Assembly: GCA_963920635.1 (NCBI GenBank)
Contig: OY987298.1
Coordinates: 146,728,257 to 146,792,256, forward strand
Source of the DNA: Pseudeuparius sepicola
Taxonomy: Eukaryota > Arthropoda > Insecta > Coleoptera > Anthribidae
Reading direction: 5' to 3'
Length of the DNA: 64,000 nucleotides
A program made the translations under genes and the position numbers. Below, piece by piece: positions 23,701-34,866 of the stretch. Below the pieces are notes generated by a model that ran no database searches, was not told where the DNA came from, and saw only the letters and a list, made by a program, of their open reading frames with translations. Within the stretch, counting starts at the first letter, position 1, and each line of letters starts with the position of its first letter.

Positions 23701-23804
23701 TTTTCATGCGATTCCTCAGGTGTGGCCTGATAGTTCAAGTTCAAGCCAATATGGAAATTTGCGATGACTTATTTGTTTTCGAATTTAGAGTATTTCCGCC
23801 TTAC

Positions 23805-24087
23805 CTCCAAATCCATCGAACTATAATGCCTGGTAATCTGGTGCCTATCGACGACCCTGTGCGCAATAGCCAATTTCGTCACTTGCCTCTGGTAAATCTT
23901 CTCCTCCATCGTATCTATAGCTATCAGTCTATAAATGAACACAGTCTTGTCTTGACCGAAGCGGTAGGCTCGGAAAACGCTTTGGGTGTCGTAGGAAGGG
24001 TTCCAGTTGACAGTCATGATGATGACTCGGTTGGCGGCTGTCAAATTCAGTCCGAGGCCGCCTACCTTCGTCGACATTATGAATACT
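23805..24087 (-). CDS. ATRX: ATRX exon 13 (SNF2 motifs V and VI)
   Basis: The acceptor is GATCTTTCAG and the donor GTAAGG. It encodes FIMSTKVGGLGLNLTAANRV (motif V), NWNPSYDTQSVFRAYRFGQD (motif VI with arginine fingers R996 and R999) and IDTMEEKIYQRQVTKLAIAHRVVDR. It ends at SSMDLE on a full codon. Confidence 0.96.
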
Positions 24088-24174
24088 CTGAAAGATCGAT
24101 TTTTTTATATAGATTTATCATTTTGGGTTGTAATGTTGACTGAAGAAGACTTTGGTGATTGCAACTGCTCTAAC

Positions 24175-24360
24175 CTTATGCTTTTGTTGTGTTTGCTGTT
24201 GAATTTATTGCACATGCGGGTTCGCTCTTCCGGAGGTATGGTACCGTCCATCCGGTAATAATCCACCTTGGATTTCCAGCTCGGGCACCTGGCAGTACCG
24301 CACTTGTGGAGGAAGTGCTCGATCGTGTCCATTTCGGCGATGGACTGGGAAAATATTAGC
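24175..24360 (-). CDS. ATRX: ATRX exon 12 (start of second RecA lobe)
   Basis: The acceptor is TATTGTTTCAG; the donor is GTTAGA, a weak match. It starts LIFSQSIAEMDTIEHFLHKC and includes KVDYYRMDGTIPPEERTRMC, which correspond to LVFSQSLISLDLIEDFL and YYRLDGST of ATRX (motif IV region). Confidence 0.94.
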
Positions 24361-24509
24361 CTGAAACAATATATTTTATTGGCAATATTTTTTAAGGTTT
24401 TTTATTTGTTAAAAAAGTCAATTTAAAAAGTGATTGTCTATAGATATAGATCGGGAGACAGTGACAGATTTTTGGAAGTGATTTTACTCAGTACTCACAA
24501 TAATAAGGT

Positions 24510-25375
24510 ATGAATCAAATCAGTCCTTTTCTAAAAATAAATCAGTCCTTTACTAAAAATAAATCAGTCAATCCCTAATTTGAACTGCTAAAGTTTATTA
24601 TTTCATCAAAAGGTGCACATCCATCCTGATAATCTTTTGTTCCCAAAATGAGACATCTTAAAACACTATTAAAGAGCAAAATTACAAAGTTCCGCTATTT
24701 TCGAAATCCCGTCGCTCTCCCTCTTTCCTTTTTTAAATCAGTCCTTTACTAAAAATAAATAAGTCAATCCCTAATTTGAACTGCTAAAATTTATTATTTC
24801 ATCAAAAGGTGCGCATCCACCCTGATAATCTTTTGTTCCCGAAACAAGACATCTTAAAACACTATTAAAGAGCAAAATTACAAAGTTCCACCATTTTCGA
24901 AATCCCGTCGCTCCCCCTCTTTCCTTTTCTAAAAATAAATCACTCCTTTTCTAAAAATAAATCAGTCCTTTACTAAAAATAAATCAGTCAATCCATAATT
25001 TGAACTGCTAAAATTTATTATTTCATCAAAAGGTGCACATCCACCCTGATAATCTTTTGTTCCCAAAACAAGACATCTTAAAACACCATTAAAGAGCACA
25101 ATTACAAAGTTCGCCATTTTCGAAATCCCGTCGCTCCCCCTCTTTCCTTTTCTAAAAATAAATCAGTCCTTTTCTAAAAATAAATCAGTCCTTTACTAAA
25201 AATAAATCAGCCAATCCATAATTTGAACTGCTAAAATTTATTATTTCATCAAAAGATGCGCATCCACCCTGATAATCTTTTGTTCCCGAAACGAGACATC
25301 TTAAAACACCACTAAAGAGCAAAATTACAAAGTTACGCCATTTTCGAAATTCCGTCTTTCCCGCCCTGAAAAAAA
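24510..25375. repeat. Tandem repeat, 4 units of about 196-224 bp (ATRX intron 11)
   Basis: The landmark ATTTGAACTGCTAAA occurs near 24579, 24775, 24999 and 25221. Shared words are CATCAAAAGGTGC, CCTGATAATCTTTTGTTCCC and CGAAATCCCGTCGCTC. Shorter AAATCAGTCCTTT words multiply at unit junctions. The array fills most of the intron between exons 12 and 11. Confidence 0.85.
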
Positions 25376-25400
25376 AAAAACAACCCCATCGTCCACTCAC

Positions 25401-25828
25401 ACTTTATCGTCGACCGCCTCGCTCTCCTCTATGATGTGCCTGACCACCGACAACTTGTGCCCGTACTCGACGACCGCGCCGACGTCGGCCGGCTGCAGGT
25501 CGCGCCACACGGCGCCGTGCACCGCGCCCGGCTCCACCCGCCCCATCATCTCCCTGTCGTCGTCGATGACGTCCTTCTCCCTGATCTTGCGGCTGCTCAG
25601 CCTGTCGGCGACGTCGAGCACGTGCGGGTGCGTGCTGATGTACTTGACCATCTGGACGTCGGTGAGGAAGCACCGGTTGCCGGCGGGGCCGCCGCCGCCC
25701 TCCCGCAGGCTCTCCGCCCGGCCCATGTACGCGTTGTACATGCGCGCCTGCAGTGGGCTCAGCTGGACGAACACGGCGTAGTCCACCCTCTTCGGCAGGT
25801 ACACCTCCAGCTCGTTGTCCTCGACACG
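25401..25828 (-). CDS. ATRX: ATRX exon 11 (inter-lobe region)
   Basis: The acceptor is CCCCTCCCGCAG and the donor GTGAGT (25395-25400). It starts RVEDNELEVYLPKRVDYAVF and includes LSPLQARMYNAYM and THPHVLDVADRL. The long acidic insert found here in vertebrate ATRX is replaced by a short REKDVIDDDREMMG linker. The exon is the most GC-rich of the gene, with third positions nearly all G or C. Three open frames on the opposite strand are shadows. Confidence 0.92.
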
Positions 25829-25888
25829 CTGCGGGAGGGGATCTTTTTAATTGCGGCGCTTATTTTAAGATCCTAATTACATTTCTGA

Positions 25889-26700
25889 TGTGGTACACCG
25901 TGTCCCCCAATATGAGTTTCTAATTTGTGATGGAAAAAAAATGTTTTAGGAAAGAGTTACAGGGAATTTTGTATGCAGTTTTCTTAGATAGTAAGAAATT
26001 TTACACAGGGTTTCGCAAATGCGTGGCAAACCCTGTAGGATGAACACAAAATTTTATCAGTGCGTCACGATACAGTGAACAACGGTAACTCCAATAAGTG
26101 AACTGCAGCATTCATTGTATTAACCCTTTCGCTACCAACCCGCTTAAAACGTTCAGTGTCACCATTCCCAGCCAATTTACATGGCTACAGACCCACCGTC
26201 GTATATATAAGTCAGGCATAAGAAAAATGCCGAAAAAGAGCAGCTGATACTCTTTAAATATAAATTTTTATTTTCGTTTGTATCTTTTTGAACAATTCAT
26301 ATATTTTTAACAAAGAAACTCCACACTTATGCAGTGCTCAACAACAGAATAGGATAGAAACATGACTTACGAAATTCCAGCAGCGCAGCCAGAGTAAGGG
26401 TTTCATCCGCTAGAGGCGCTGGCTAAATGACGTATTAATATGGCATTGGGTGTGGGGCTTTGTATCAGTGCTGGATATGTAAGGCACTGGGTCTGGATGC
26501 ACGTTAATGGTGTTGGATATTTACGGCAGTGGGTGTGCAGGCACAGCAACAAAAATAGTGTCGCATATACAGTGTGGTCATTTAAGTGTGCAACATATGG
26601 GAATTTTTTTTATTACTTGCACAACGAAAATACAAATATTCCCGAAAGTTGGTGCATGTTCGATTTATAATCATATTAGGCGCACTTAGAATAGTTGCAA
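25889..26700. other. Intron 10, left part: dispersed repeat and GC-richer spacer
   Basis: 25889-26035 resembles the repeat at about 940-1100. 26440-26580 is a GC-richer stretch with weak internal repetition (GGCACTGGGTCTGGATGCAC-like words). No protein is recognised. Confidence 0.35.
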
Positions 26701-26715
26701 GTCAAACAGCATACA

Positions 26716-27313
26716 GGTCAAAAAATATAAAAATTGTACAAGAGTATTATTATTTCAGAAAATTCAGGAAAATGTTATTAAGAAAAGTTGTCTAGAATTA
26801 AAAGTTATGCCTAAATACCAAAACATGGCCTCCTAAGAAAAAGAAATATATTTTTTGAAAAACATTAACAATTTCCTAAAAAAAAATTGTTTTAATATTC
26901 ACCCTAAACAATTTCATAAATCAATCAAAATTATATCAATTTCGCATAACTTTGTTCAAATTCAAGCATATTTGTAAAATTAACTTAGATTTTTAATTTT
27001 TTAGGGAATCACAAACTTCATGTTTGTTGCAACGATATTAAACAAAATTTTAAAATTTCGCAAAAATTCTTCTGAACAAGGTAAAACATTAGTAATGATA
27101 ATCTGTATATTTAAAAACTCTCATTTAAAGTGCAAAATTTTTATTTTAAATTTTTATTAAGAAACTGTGGAAATTAATTGACGAAATTTTTTTTCTTAGG
27201 AGGCTATGTTTTGGATTTAGGCATAGCTTTTAATTCTAAACAACTTTACTTAATAACCTTTTACTGCATTTTTTGAATTAAGGCTATTTTACTCTTGTGC
27301 ATATTTTATATTT
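26716..27313. mobile_element. Fold-back element, about 600 bp (ATRX intron 10)
   Basis: Left-arm words GTTATTAAGAAAAGTTGTCT, CCAAAACATGGCCTCCTAAG and ACAAGAGTA are mirrored on the right by AACAACTTTACTTAATAACC, CTTAGGAGGCTATGTTTTGG and TACTCTTGTGC. The centre is near 27015. Confidence 0.65.
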
Positions 27314-27832
27314 TTAAGAAAAATTTCCGGATATTAATTCAAGAACGTGGGGGATTTTGGTAAGAAAATTCCATACCTACACGTAAATTAAATGGAACTA
27401 TTATCAAAATTTTTGTTGAGTATGTTACAATGTCACGTTATAATAATGACATCTTTCAAAAAATTTCCGCTGTAATCACCTCCTGCTGCCTAGAGCAAGT
27501 GAGAATATTTCCGGAAATTTTTTTTGAGTTGCCATGACAACGAAGCAAAAAACGAGCCTCTGATTGGTTAAAAAAGGTAGGTGTGGAATTTTCTCGGTAA
27601 TTTTTAAGATAAATTGGTGTTTCAAAAACTAATATAGTGTTGTTTTTTCCAAGGAATCGAATGCCGTCAAGATAAAAGCAATTGAAGTAAAAACAAAAAA
27701 GTTATGGCAAAATAACCGTTTTTTTTAAATCGACATGGTGATTTGTTGCATTTTTTTTATTAGACTGGTAAAGAGGATAAAAAAATCTGTACCGCACGAC
27801 GTCACGAGACATTATCTCAAATAACCAATTTA

Positions 27833-28368
27833 CTGGGTGACCAGAAAATTGAAAAAAACCTTAATTAGCATAGGAGTAAACTGCCTCTATTTGTAGAGGT
27901 ACTGAAAAAAGTTATAAAGAAAATTTGTTCGGTGTGGTAAGTTACTTAGGTGTACAAAATTTCAAAGCGTTGTGCCTACTTTGATTTTTTCTTGTTTTTT
28001 TTTCGATTAAATGTTTTTTTGTAAATAGTTTCACAAAACTGTATTAACAAAAGTTACTCAGAGTAAAAAACTATGTACAATGAAAAAATTTTTACAATCC
28101 TGGCCTACTTTGAGTTTCCTCCAATATTTTCCAAAACACAAAGTAGGCCTAGAATTATTGTTAAATTTTGTGATCATGAGCAGTTTTCCATTTCATCGAA
28201 GAAAAACAAGAAAAAAAATCATAGTAGGCCTAACACTTTGAAATTTTGTACACCTAAGTAACTTACCACGCTGAACAAATTTTTATTATAACTTTTTTCG
28301 CTATCTCTACAAATAGAGGCAGTTTACTCTTATGCTAATTAACGTTTTTTTCTTTTATGGTCACCCAG
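27833..28368. mobile_element. TA-flanked fold-back MITE, 536 bp
   Basis: It begins CTGGGTGACC after TA and ends GGTCACCCAG before TA. Arms pair almost throughout: TTAGCATAGGAGTAAACTGC with GCAGTTTACTCTTATGCTAA, and AAGTTACTTAGGTGTACAAA with its inverse. The symmetry centre is near 28100. Confidence 0.8.
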
Positions 28369-28611
28369 TATAAGTAATATTAACTGTTTCCATGCCAATC
28401 TTATTTTGAGAACAAGCAGACTTTTTTTTATCAAGAATGACTTTTTCTCGAAAAAACAAATATAAGAAACGTTACAAGAGTGCGGTACCCCATCTGGGGA
28501 CACACTGTATAATAATAATAATGTAGGCAAGTATCCCACATCACTAATACAGGTGATTCATAACCAAGCGGCATCCGTTCTTCCCATCAAAATAAGTTGT
28601 TCATCTCTTAC

Positions 28612-28787
28612 CTGGACCGTCCTTTCCAAGACCCTGTGCAAAATATGTGTGCGTTTCTTCATTAATTTTATGTCTCCATAGGTCGAATCTTCGTACTGTC
28701 CGTTTGAAATCGGGTTGACAAAATTTGTCTTGAATTCCTTCTCGGTACCGAGGAGGTTAGGCTTCACGAAATGCACCATATGATAGT
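28612..28787 (-). CDS. ATRX: ATRX exon 10
   Basis: The acceptor is TTAATTTTTAG and the donor GTAAGA. It reads YYHMVHFVKPNLLGTEKEFK, NFVNPISNGQYEDS and MKKRTHILHRVLERTVQ. This aligns with the conserved MVNFIKENLLG..FINPIQNGQ..DST block of ATRX between the two RecA lobes. Confidence 0.95.
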
Positions 28788-29441
28788 CTAAAAATTAATA
28801 AACGGCTATAATTTATTTTCACTACAATAAAGTCAACAATTTTTCCTCCTATCTTTCAAAAATAGTAGATTATGTCACAACTAAGGCGATTGGTCAATAG
28901 GCCATAAAATATCAGCGCGTCTGGCAACAGGGATGTACTCGATCGCAAAAGCGTATTTATGCGGGTTTATCTTGTTGTTTTCAGCTATTTAGACACTGCC
29001 ACAAATAATTTTATCGATGTTTTGAATCGTTTTAATTAAGCCAATAATTTTTTGGGGAACTTGCACAAAAATTAAATTTGAAAAATATTACTTTCAAACC
29101 TAATTTATTGCTATTAAATGAACCACAGTTTACAAAAAAGACTCATTTTTTATTTTTATGTAATTAATATAAGCAATTAAAGACTGCATAATTCAAATCA
29201 TTCTTGTAACGCGCCCTCCTTGGTTGCGACTTGGTGACGCCTCTGGTGGGCGGCGGCACCATGTATAAACTAATATGGGCGGCACATGTATAAAAACTAC
29301 AGCACCACGCAAGCTTTGTTTAGAAAGATCAACGAGAACTTCCCATCCTTGTCTATCCGTCTTATAGTTTATCTCAGTCTTGATCTTGTTGATAATGTTT
29401 GAAAAGAGTGTGCTGTATTAAATAGTTATTTACATTGTGAG

Positions 29442-29537
29442 ATGCGTAAGCGCACTTTTTTGGCCGAGGAGTTTGTTTAACGCCCGTATTGCCTCGGGTC
29501 TTAAAACTCTCTCAGAGGCCAAAAAGAACTTACGCAT
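29442..29537. repeat. GC-containing hairpin
   Basis: ATGCGTAAGCGCAC..TTTTGGCC pairs with GGCCAAAAAGAACTTACGCAT. An inner CCGAGG/CCTCGG pair also exists. It is a stand-alone hairpin of about 96 bp in AT-rich intron 9. Confidence 0.55.
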
Positions 29538-29729
29538 CGAGCAATGAATTACATTTTTCCTGCTACTGACAATTTCATATTAGGTAGGTAAGTACCTTGA
29601 ATTTAAATACACTATGGAGTAGATTGTGAGTAATAATCTTCATAATAACCATTGTCCAATTTATTACTAAAAATAATAATCAGTGATAAATATAAAAGGT
29701 AGAATGCAGTGATAATTAAAAAAAAATTG

Positions 29730-29790
29730 TACGTTTGAACCCGGGACCTACGAATTACTAGTCACGTGGTGTCACCATTCAGTTAAAGAA
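29730..29790 (-). repeat. tRNA-derived fragment (SINE-like)
   Basis: Read on the minus strand, TAACTGAATGGT resembles a pol III A box and GGTCCCGGGTTCAAACG resembles a B box, with ACTAGTAATTCGTAGG between them as in a tRNA anticodon region. The acceptor stem is not intact, so this is a SINE head or tRNA fossil rather than a functional tRNA. Confidence 0.45.
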
Positions 29791-30359
29791 GTGCTTGTTA
29801 AATTTAAACTTTTAGGTGGTTCTTATTTTTGACCTACATCAGATCCCTCTGATGAATTTCCATTCTTCCTTCCCTAATAATGTGTAGCTGTCACTGCCTT
29901 CTGATCGATCGAGCGGTGTGACGTCACAACCATTCCCGTGCTTTTCGTGTCTTTCAAATGAATAGCTTGCGGTCACAACTTTATTTATTACAAATGAAAT
30001 ATTGCGATTTGAGGACTGATATTTGGTATGTGCCCTTTCTATAAAAAGGCAAATATGTTAAAGAAATAAAAAAAATTGTTCAAGTTCCCCATTGTAAAAG
30101 TAAAATTAAATCGTGGCTCAGTGGGGCTCTGGCGAATATCTCAACGCACGCTTTCTGATTTACATCAGGAGTTATTTGATTTTAGTATAGACAGAAACAT
30201 AAGCAGGCTATTTATGGCCGCTTGAAGATAAATGTCGATTTTATTAAAGAATTAAATGTTGCAATAATTTTGTTAATAAAGTATCTTGTAAATGGTTTGG
30301 CAATAAAGCCCCTCATCGTCATTATCATTAAATTTAACGAAGAAACAGGCGCTACTCAC

Positions 30360-30676
30360 ATTCGGTGAGGTTATTCTGCAATGGCGTCCCCGTGAGTACG
30401 ATCCTCCTCTCCGTGTTGACCTTGTTCAGGGCCAGTGTCCGCTGCGTCAGCTTGTTCTTCAGGAGGTGGCCCTCGTCGCAGATGACGAGGTCCGGCCCCG
30501 GATTGACCAGCGCCTCCAGGATGCAGCTCTTCTTCTTCGGGGACACGGTCTTGTCCAGCTTCTGCTCGTTGGTCATGATGCCGAACGCCTCGTAACCCAT
30601 CACCAGCATCCCCGTTTTCCGACGCCATTTCTTGACGATGTCCGCCTTACAGGCCAAACTCGTGTTCTTTTTATCA
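30360..30676 (-). CDS. ATRX: ATRX exon 9 (SNF2 motifs II and III)
   Basis: The acceptor is GTCCCCCGCAG and the donor GTGAGT (30354-30359). It contains MLVMGYEAFGIM, PGPDLVICDEGHLLKN (motif II, Mg-ATP binding) and RIVLTGTPLQNNLTE (motif III). It starts with one base and ends with one, in phase with neighbours. The exon is GC-rich. Open frames on the opposite strand are shadows. Confidence 0.96.
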
Positions 30677-30705
30677 CTGCGGGGGACAAACGGTAGGACA
30701 AAATA

Positions 30706-32530
30706 TAGGGAAGTTGCAAATCTGAATTTTCCCGCCATTTTGCGATAAGAAGTCAAAAAAGCGCATTCCAAATTATGGCATTGCGCGATTCAGGTTTTCA
30801 GGTACTTATCGTTTTTATAATTATTTCACTAGATCGAGCAATCTCTTATTTAAAGCGTAATTGTCAGATCTAGTTATTCGGGACAATAATTAGATACCAC
30901 ACTCTAGCTCTAGTATTAATTAATTTAATTTTATTGAATTACACAAATACATTGATTTAATATAACAACTTAAGACTGCACAATGGATTATGGAGGATCT
31001 GTGTGTGCAGTTGTAAATACTTATTACCTAAAGACATGTATATAGAAATAATGATGATAAGGTTAGTTAACAGCTTGAGAATGAAGAGCAAATTTAATAT
31101 ATCTAAGTGTTCATTGTAAATATCCAACAAAAAGGAAATTCTAGTTAGGAGCATTAATAATTACATTACTATCTATAAGCCATTTTTTAAGTATAGATCT
31201 TATAAAACAATAGGGAAGTTTCCTCGAATTTCGAGATAAAATGCTAATCAGCAGATGAAGTATCACCAAATTACACTACTAGCACATATAACTTTCCTCA
31301 AAAGTTTTGCATCAATTAATAATTTGAAAATAAAATGAAGATTTTTTTAAATCTAAATCTTCACAATAGTTTCCGAAAATTGCCGAACGCTAGCTCAGAA
31401 GAAGAAATAAAAATAATTGGACATTGTGAAAAAATATCCTTCAGCACATCCAAACTTTGGACAGTTTTGTTTTTGATGATAGCTTTTGTGGTAGAAACAT
31501 ATTATTTATTATTATCTTGTAGTCTAAACAATAATAAAGAAGAGGAAGGCACGAGTATAAAGGATTAATTTTTCTATTTACTGTGTGGAAAGGTAGGTAG
31601 GAAATCCCAGATTAACTTATCTTAATGTAATTAATTTATTGGGTTTACAGCTTAGGTATATATTTATCCTTTAACGGTACAAGTTTATCAGTATTATATG
31701 TATTCTTGCAGTGTGTCTACGTTGTGTTAGTAAGAGATTCTGATAAAATAAATAAACTACAGTTTATTTTTATCTGGCGCAGTGGGCACGGTCACAAACA
31801 TTTTGTTAGTATTATTGGACGTATTTGTGCAATAGCTAACAAAGCACTTTTTCGTCATTGTGAAGAAATACACACAAATGCAACTCCTTTCGATGATTCT
31901 CAGTATTCTTCGACGTCGAAATAGTAAAATATTATGTTACTGTTGTGTCCACGTCCACAGTGGTGTGGACTGTCACTGTTGAATCCCCTATTCTGTGGTC
32001 GAACGTCAGGCCTCTATTTCCTCAGTTGTCAGATTTAATCGGGGTATGACATTAGAAAGATGCTTTATGTTTATTTTAGTTTTACCAGTCCTAAATCATT
32101 TTGCTTTCATGTCACAAAAGTAACTAGGTATTCTAAATATAAAATTATATTATAAAAAATAGATTATACATATTATTAAAAAGTAAAATATAACTAATGA
32201 AATAGGTATCATAGTTCAATCTGCTCGAAAACATACAGTCTGACAACAGTGGATATTCCAATCTGGGCATCGTTCTTTGACTTGCTTCACAGCGGTTTAC
32301 GGCAAACCGATACAGCCAGGTTGGAAGAAGAAGAGATCGCAGAGTACGTTTACATAGGGAAAAACTATTGTGACGTAAATTTTTAAAAATCGCTCAAATT
32401 GGCGGGAAAACAGAAAGTGGATTTTCTCTCTAACAAAGCTGTAAAATAGCAAATTACATGTACTACGATATTGTTGAAAGTAAAAAGAATCCACTGGCAC
32501 TAAATTTGAAAAACCGTCAACTTCCCTATT
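30706..32530. mobile_element. Possible element with ATAGGGAAGTTG ends (ATRX intron 8)
   Basis: ATAGGGAAGTTG at 30706 is mirrored by CAACTTCCCTAT at about 32519-32530, and TTTTCCCGCCATTTT near 30727 is loosely mirrored by GGCGGGAAAAC near 32401. A second ATAGGGAAGTT lies at 31211, so the left boundary is uncertain. No transposase was found. Confidence 0.35.
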
Positions 32531-33353
32531 AAAACCACGAAATTAATAATAAAGAAACCAGAAACTTAGCAGCTTGAACAAAATAAATTTAGAAATGAAT
32601 GTTTCTTCTATTATTAAATCTGGCAACGTTCCGTTTCTCTCTTTTGAAATCTGTGTGTAACCCTAACCTTTATATTTTGTTTGTAACTGAAGTATCGTTA
32701 ACTACTAACTTACATTTTACATAATATTTTAAGTTTTATGTTGGAGTCATTTAATAGTTTTATGTGCGTTTAGATTTGCGATAAAACGTGTTTTGATCGA
32801 TCTACTTCTAAATAATAGTGTTGTTAAGTAGATGCAGGTAAATAATATTGCTCTAAAGTTTAAATATAACAGCTGCAAGTTTTTGACAAGACAGTTCCAC
32901 ACAGCACAAAAATAAAGGTTCAACAAAATTCGGACAACTTTTATGACATCAAAATCTGTTGATGTTCCCGAACAAAAGTTTAAAAAATTTCACTATTATT
33001 TCTAATTATTTATTGATTCTCAGAGGCAATTTTTGAAAAACTAATTACATCTGTTGGAATATTTTGAGCCATATTTGGAATTTATTAGCAATTCACTTGG
33101 AAATTTCATTACATGCAATTTCTCTATAGCTTATATTATATAAAAATAGCAGTTTCAAATATTTAAAGTTTCAATCAGTAAAGATATCAGATCGTTCTCA
33201 AGGAAGCAACATAGTATTAAAATAAATCGAGATAATTAAATTTCCACAATAAAGTTTTAATCGGTTCCAAATGTTCGAAAACCAATATACAAGTAGCATG
33301 CAAAAGAAAGATTTTTATATTTTTTGAAACATTTCGATGATATTGTGACTTAC
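32531..33353. other. Intron 8, right part, nothing recognised
   Basis: AT-rich intron sequence without coding or repeat signal. Confidence 0.3.
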
Positions 33354-33511
33354 CCTAAGGTGAAGAGGCGAATATCACATTTTTTAATTTTCCTAAATGC
33401 AATGTCAAACTCATTTTTCCAATTGGATACAGTGGAAAGAGGGCACACGACTAAAACGTGCTTCGTATTTGTAACTTCATGAGTAAATAGTGTGTGTATC
33501 AACGTAAGAGC
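33354..33511 (-). CDS. ATRX: ATRX exon 8 (SNF2 motif Ia)
   Basis: The acceptor is ATTTTTTAG and the donor GTAAGT (33348-33353). It reads ALTLIHTLFTHE, HVLVVCPLSTVSNWKNEFD and ends IRLFTLG. VVCPLSTVSNW is motif Ia of SNF2 ATPases, the same as VVCPLNT in vertebrate ATRX. It starts in phase 0 directly after the Walker A exon. Confidence 0.94.
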
Positions 33512-33553
33512 CTAAAAAATAAAATTATTCAAGAAAACTAATCAACTCATCTA

Positions 33554-34433
33554 CAATGTGTCCCAGGATTAGCGAATTTATAGGTGTAAATGACTTTCGA
33601 GTTGAAAATTGAGCTTCTGGGGTTCCGCCCTGCCTAGTTTTAAACTAATTTTTGACATAATTTTACTTTCGAAAAATCAAGTACGCTTTGGAAATTTTGA
33701 AAATACCGATTTTGTACACTAGTAAAGTGCCCCCTCTGTAGCTTTTACGGCAAAATGTTATTAAAGAAAGTTGTTCAGAATGAAAAACTGAGTATCTGTG
33801 CAAAATTTCAAAATCCTAGGCCTCCTTTGATTTTTGTCCCTTTTTTTATTGGAAAAGTGGTAAAAGATATTACAAAATATTATTAAAGAAAGTTGTTCAG
33901 AATGGAAAATTGTGTATGTATGCTAAATTTAGTAATAATCGGCTACATTAATTTTTTGACTGTTATTTTATCATTAGGTGTGCTTGGTTTTTATATTGTT
34001 TGTGTAGGTAGGTAGGAGTTACTGTCAAAGTTATTTTAATGCATAGGTACACAATTTTCAATTCTAAACAACTTTCTTTAATAATATTTTTTAATACCTT
34101 TTTCCAAAACGTCACTTTTTCCCACTTTTCCAATAAAAAAGGGACAAAAATCAAAGGAGGCCTAGGATTTTGAAATTTTGCACAGATACTCAGTTTTTCA
34201 TTCTAAACAACTTTTTTTAATAACATTTTGTCGTAAAACCTACAGAGGGGGCACTTTGCTAGTGTACAAAATCGGTATTTTCAAAATTTCCAAGGCGTAC
34301 TTGATTTTTCGAAAGTAAAATTATGTCAAAAAGTAGTTTCAAACTAAGCAGAGCTTCCCCCAGAAGCTCAATTTTCAACTCGAATTTTTTTTGTCATTTA
34401 CACCTATAAATTTGCTAATCCTGAGACACACTG
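33554..34433. mobile_element. TA-flanked fold-back element, 880 bp (ATRX intron 7)
   Basis: It starts CAATGTGTCCCAGGATTAGC after TA and ends AATCCTGAGACACACTG before TA. Long arms pair, including TTGAGCTTCTGGGG with CCCCAGAAGCTCAA, and AAAATCCTAGGCCTCCTTTG with CAAAGGAGGCCTAGGATTTT. It fills almost the whole intron between the Walker A exon and the motif Ia exon. Confidence 0.85.
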
Positions 34434-34518
34434 TATATTGTAGTAAGACTTATTTTCCATAGTTGTTTTTCCTATATTTGAACTAGAAGAGTGGTGTTTA
34501 ATAATTCATATGTCAAAC

Positions 34519-34715
34519 CTGAAACGTCTTGCCCAGTCCCATGCAATGCGCCAAAATACACCCGGATCCTTTGCTCTTTTTCAGCCTTTTAACGCTTTCA
34601 TAGCAAGAATCCCACATGAACTCAACGCCTTTACGTTGGTGAGGTTTCAGTCTTTTCGTCAGTTTCGGGTGAACCGTCACCAGCGGATCGGAAGTCTCCT
34701 TATCAAAATCCAACA
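34519..34715 (-). CDS. ATRX: ATRX exon 7 (SNF2 motif I, Walker A)
   Basis: The acceptor is TTCTCTTCCAG; the donor is GTTTGA, a weaker match. The exon encodes VLDFDKETSDPLVTVHPK, LKPHQRKGVEFMWDSCYESV and GSGCILAHCMGLGKTFQ. The AHCMGLGKT block is the ATP-binding P-loop in the form peculiar to ATRX/ARIP4-type remodellers. Confidence 0.96.
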
Positions 34716-34866
34716 CTGGAAGAGAATATTTATTAAATAAACATAGCACGAGATAGTTTTGGTCCACTTGTATTATAAAACATTTGACACCAGCTCAGCT
34801 GGTAAGTAATTAGAAGCTGTAAATTACTGTTATTTTCATTCAAGTAATTATCCTTTTCTTCAATTT

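Noticed and set aside
22150..25375. Regular repeats considered as a CRISPR-like array
   Set aside because: Units are 200-310 bp and nearly identical throughout, without short repeats and unique spacers; eukaryotic intron.
25404..25876. Arg/Pro-rich frames opposite exon 11
   Set aside because: Shadow frames of the very GC-rich ATRX exon 11.
30112..30125. TGGCTCAGTGG, a perfect pol III A box
   Set aside because: No B box or cloverleaf follows within the expected distance.
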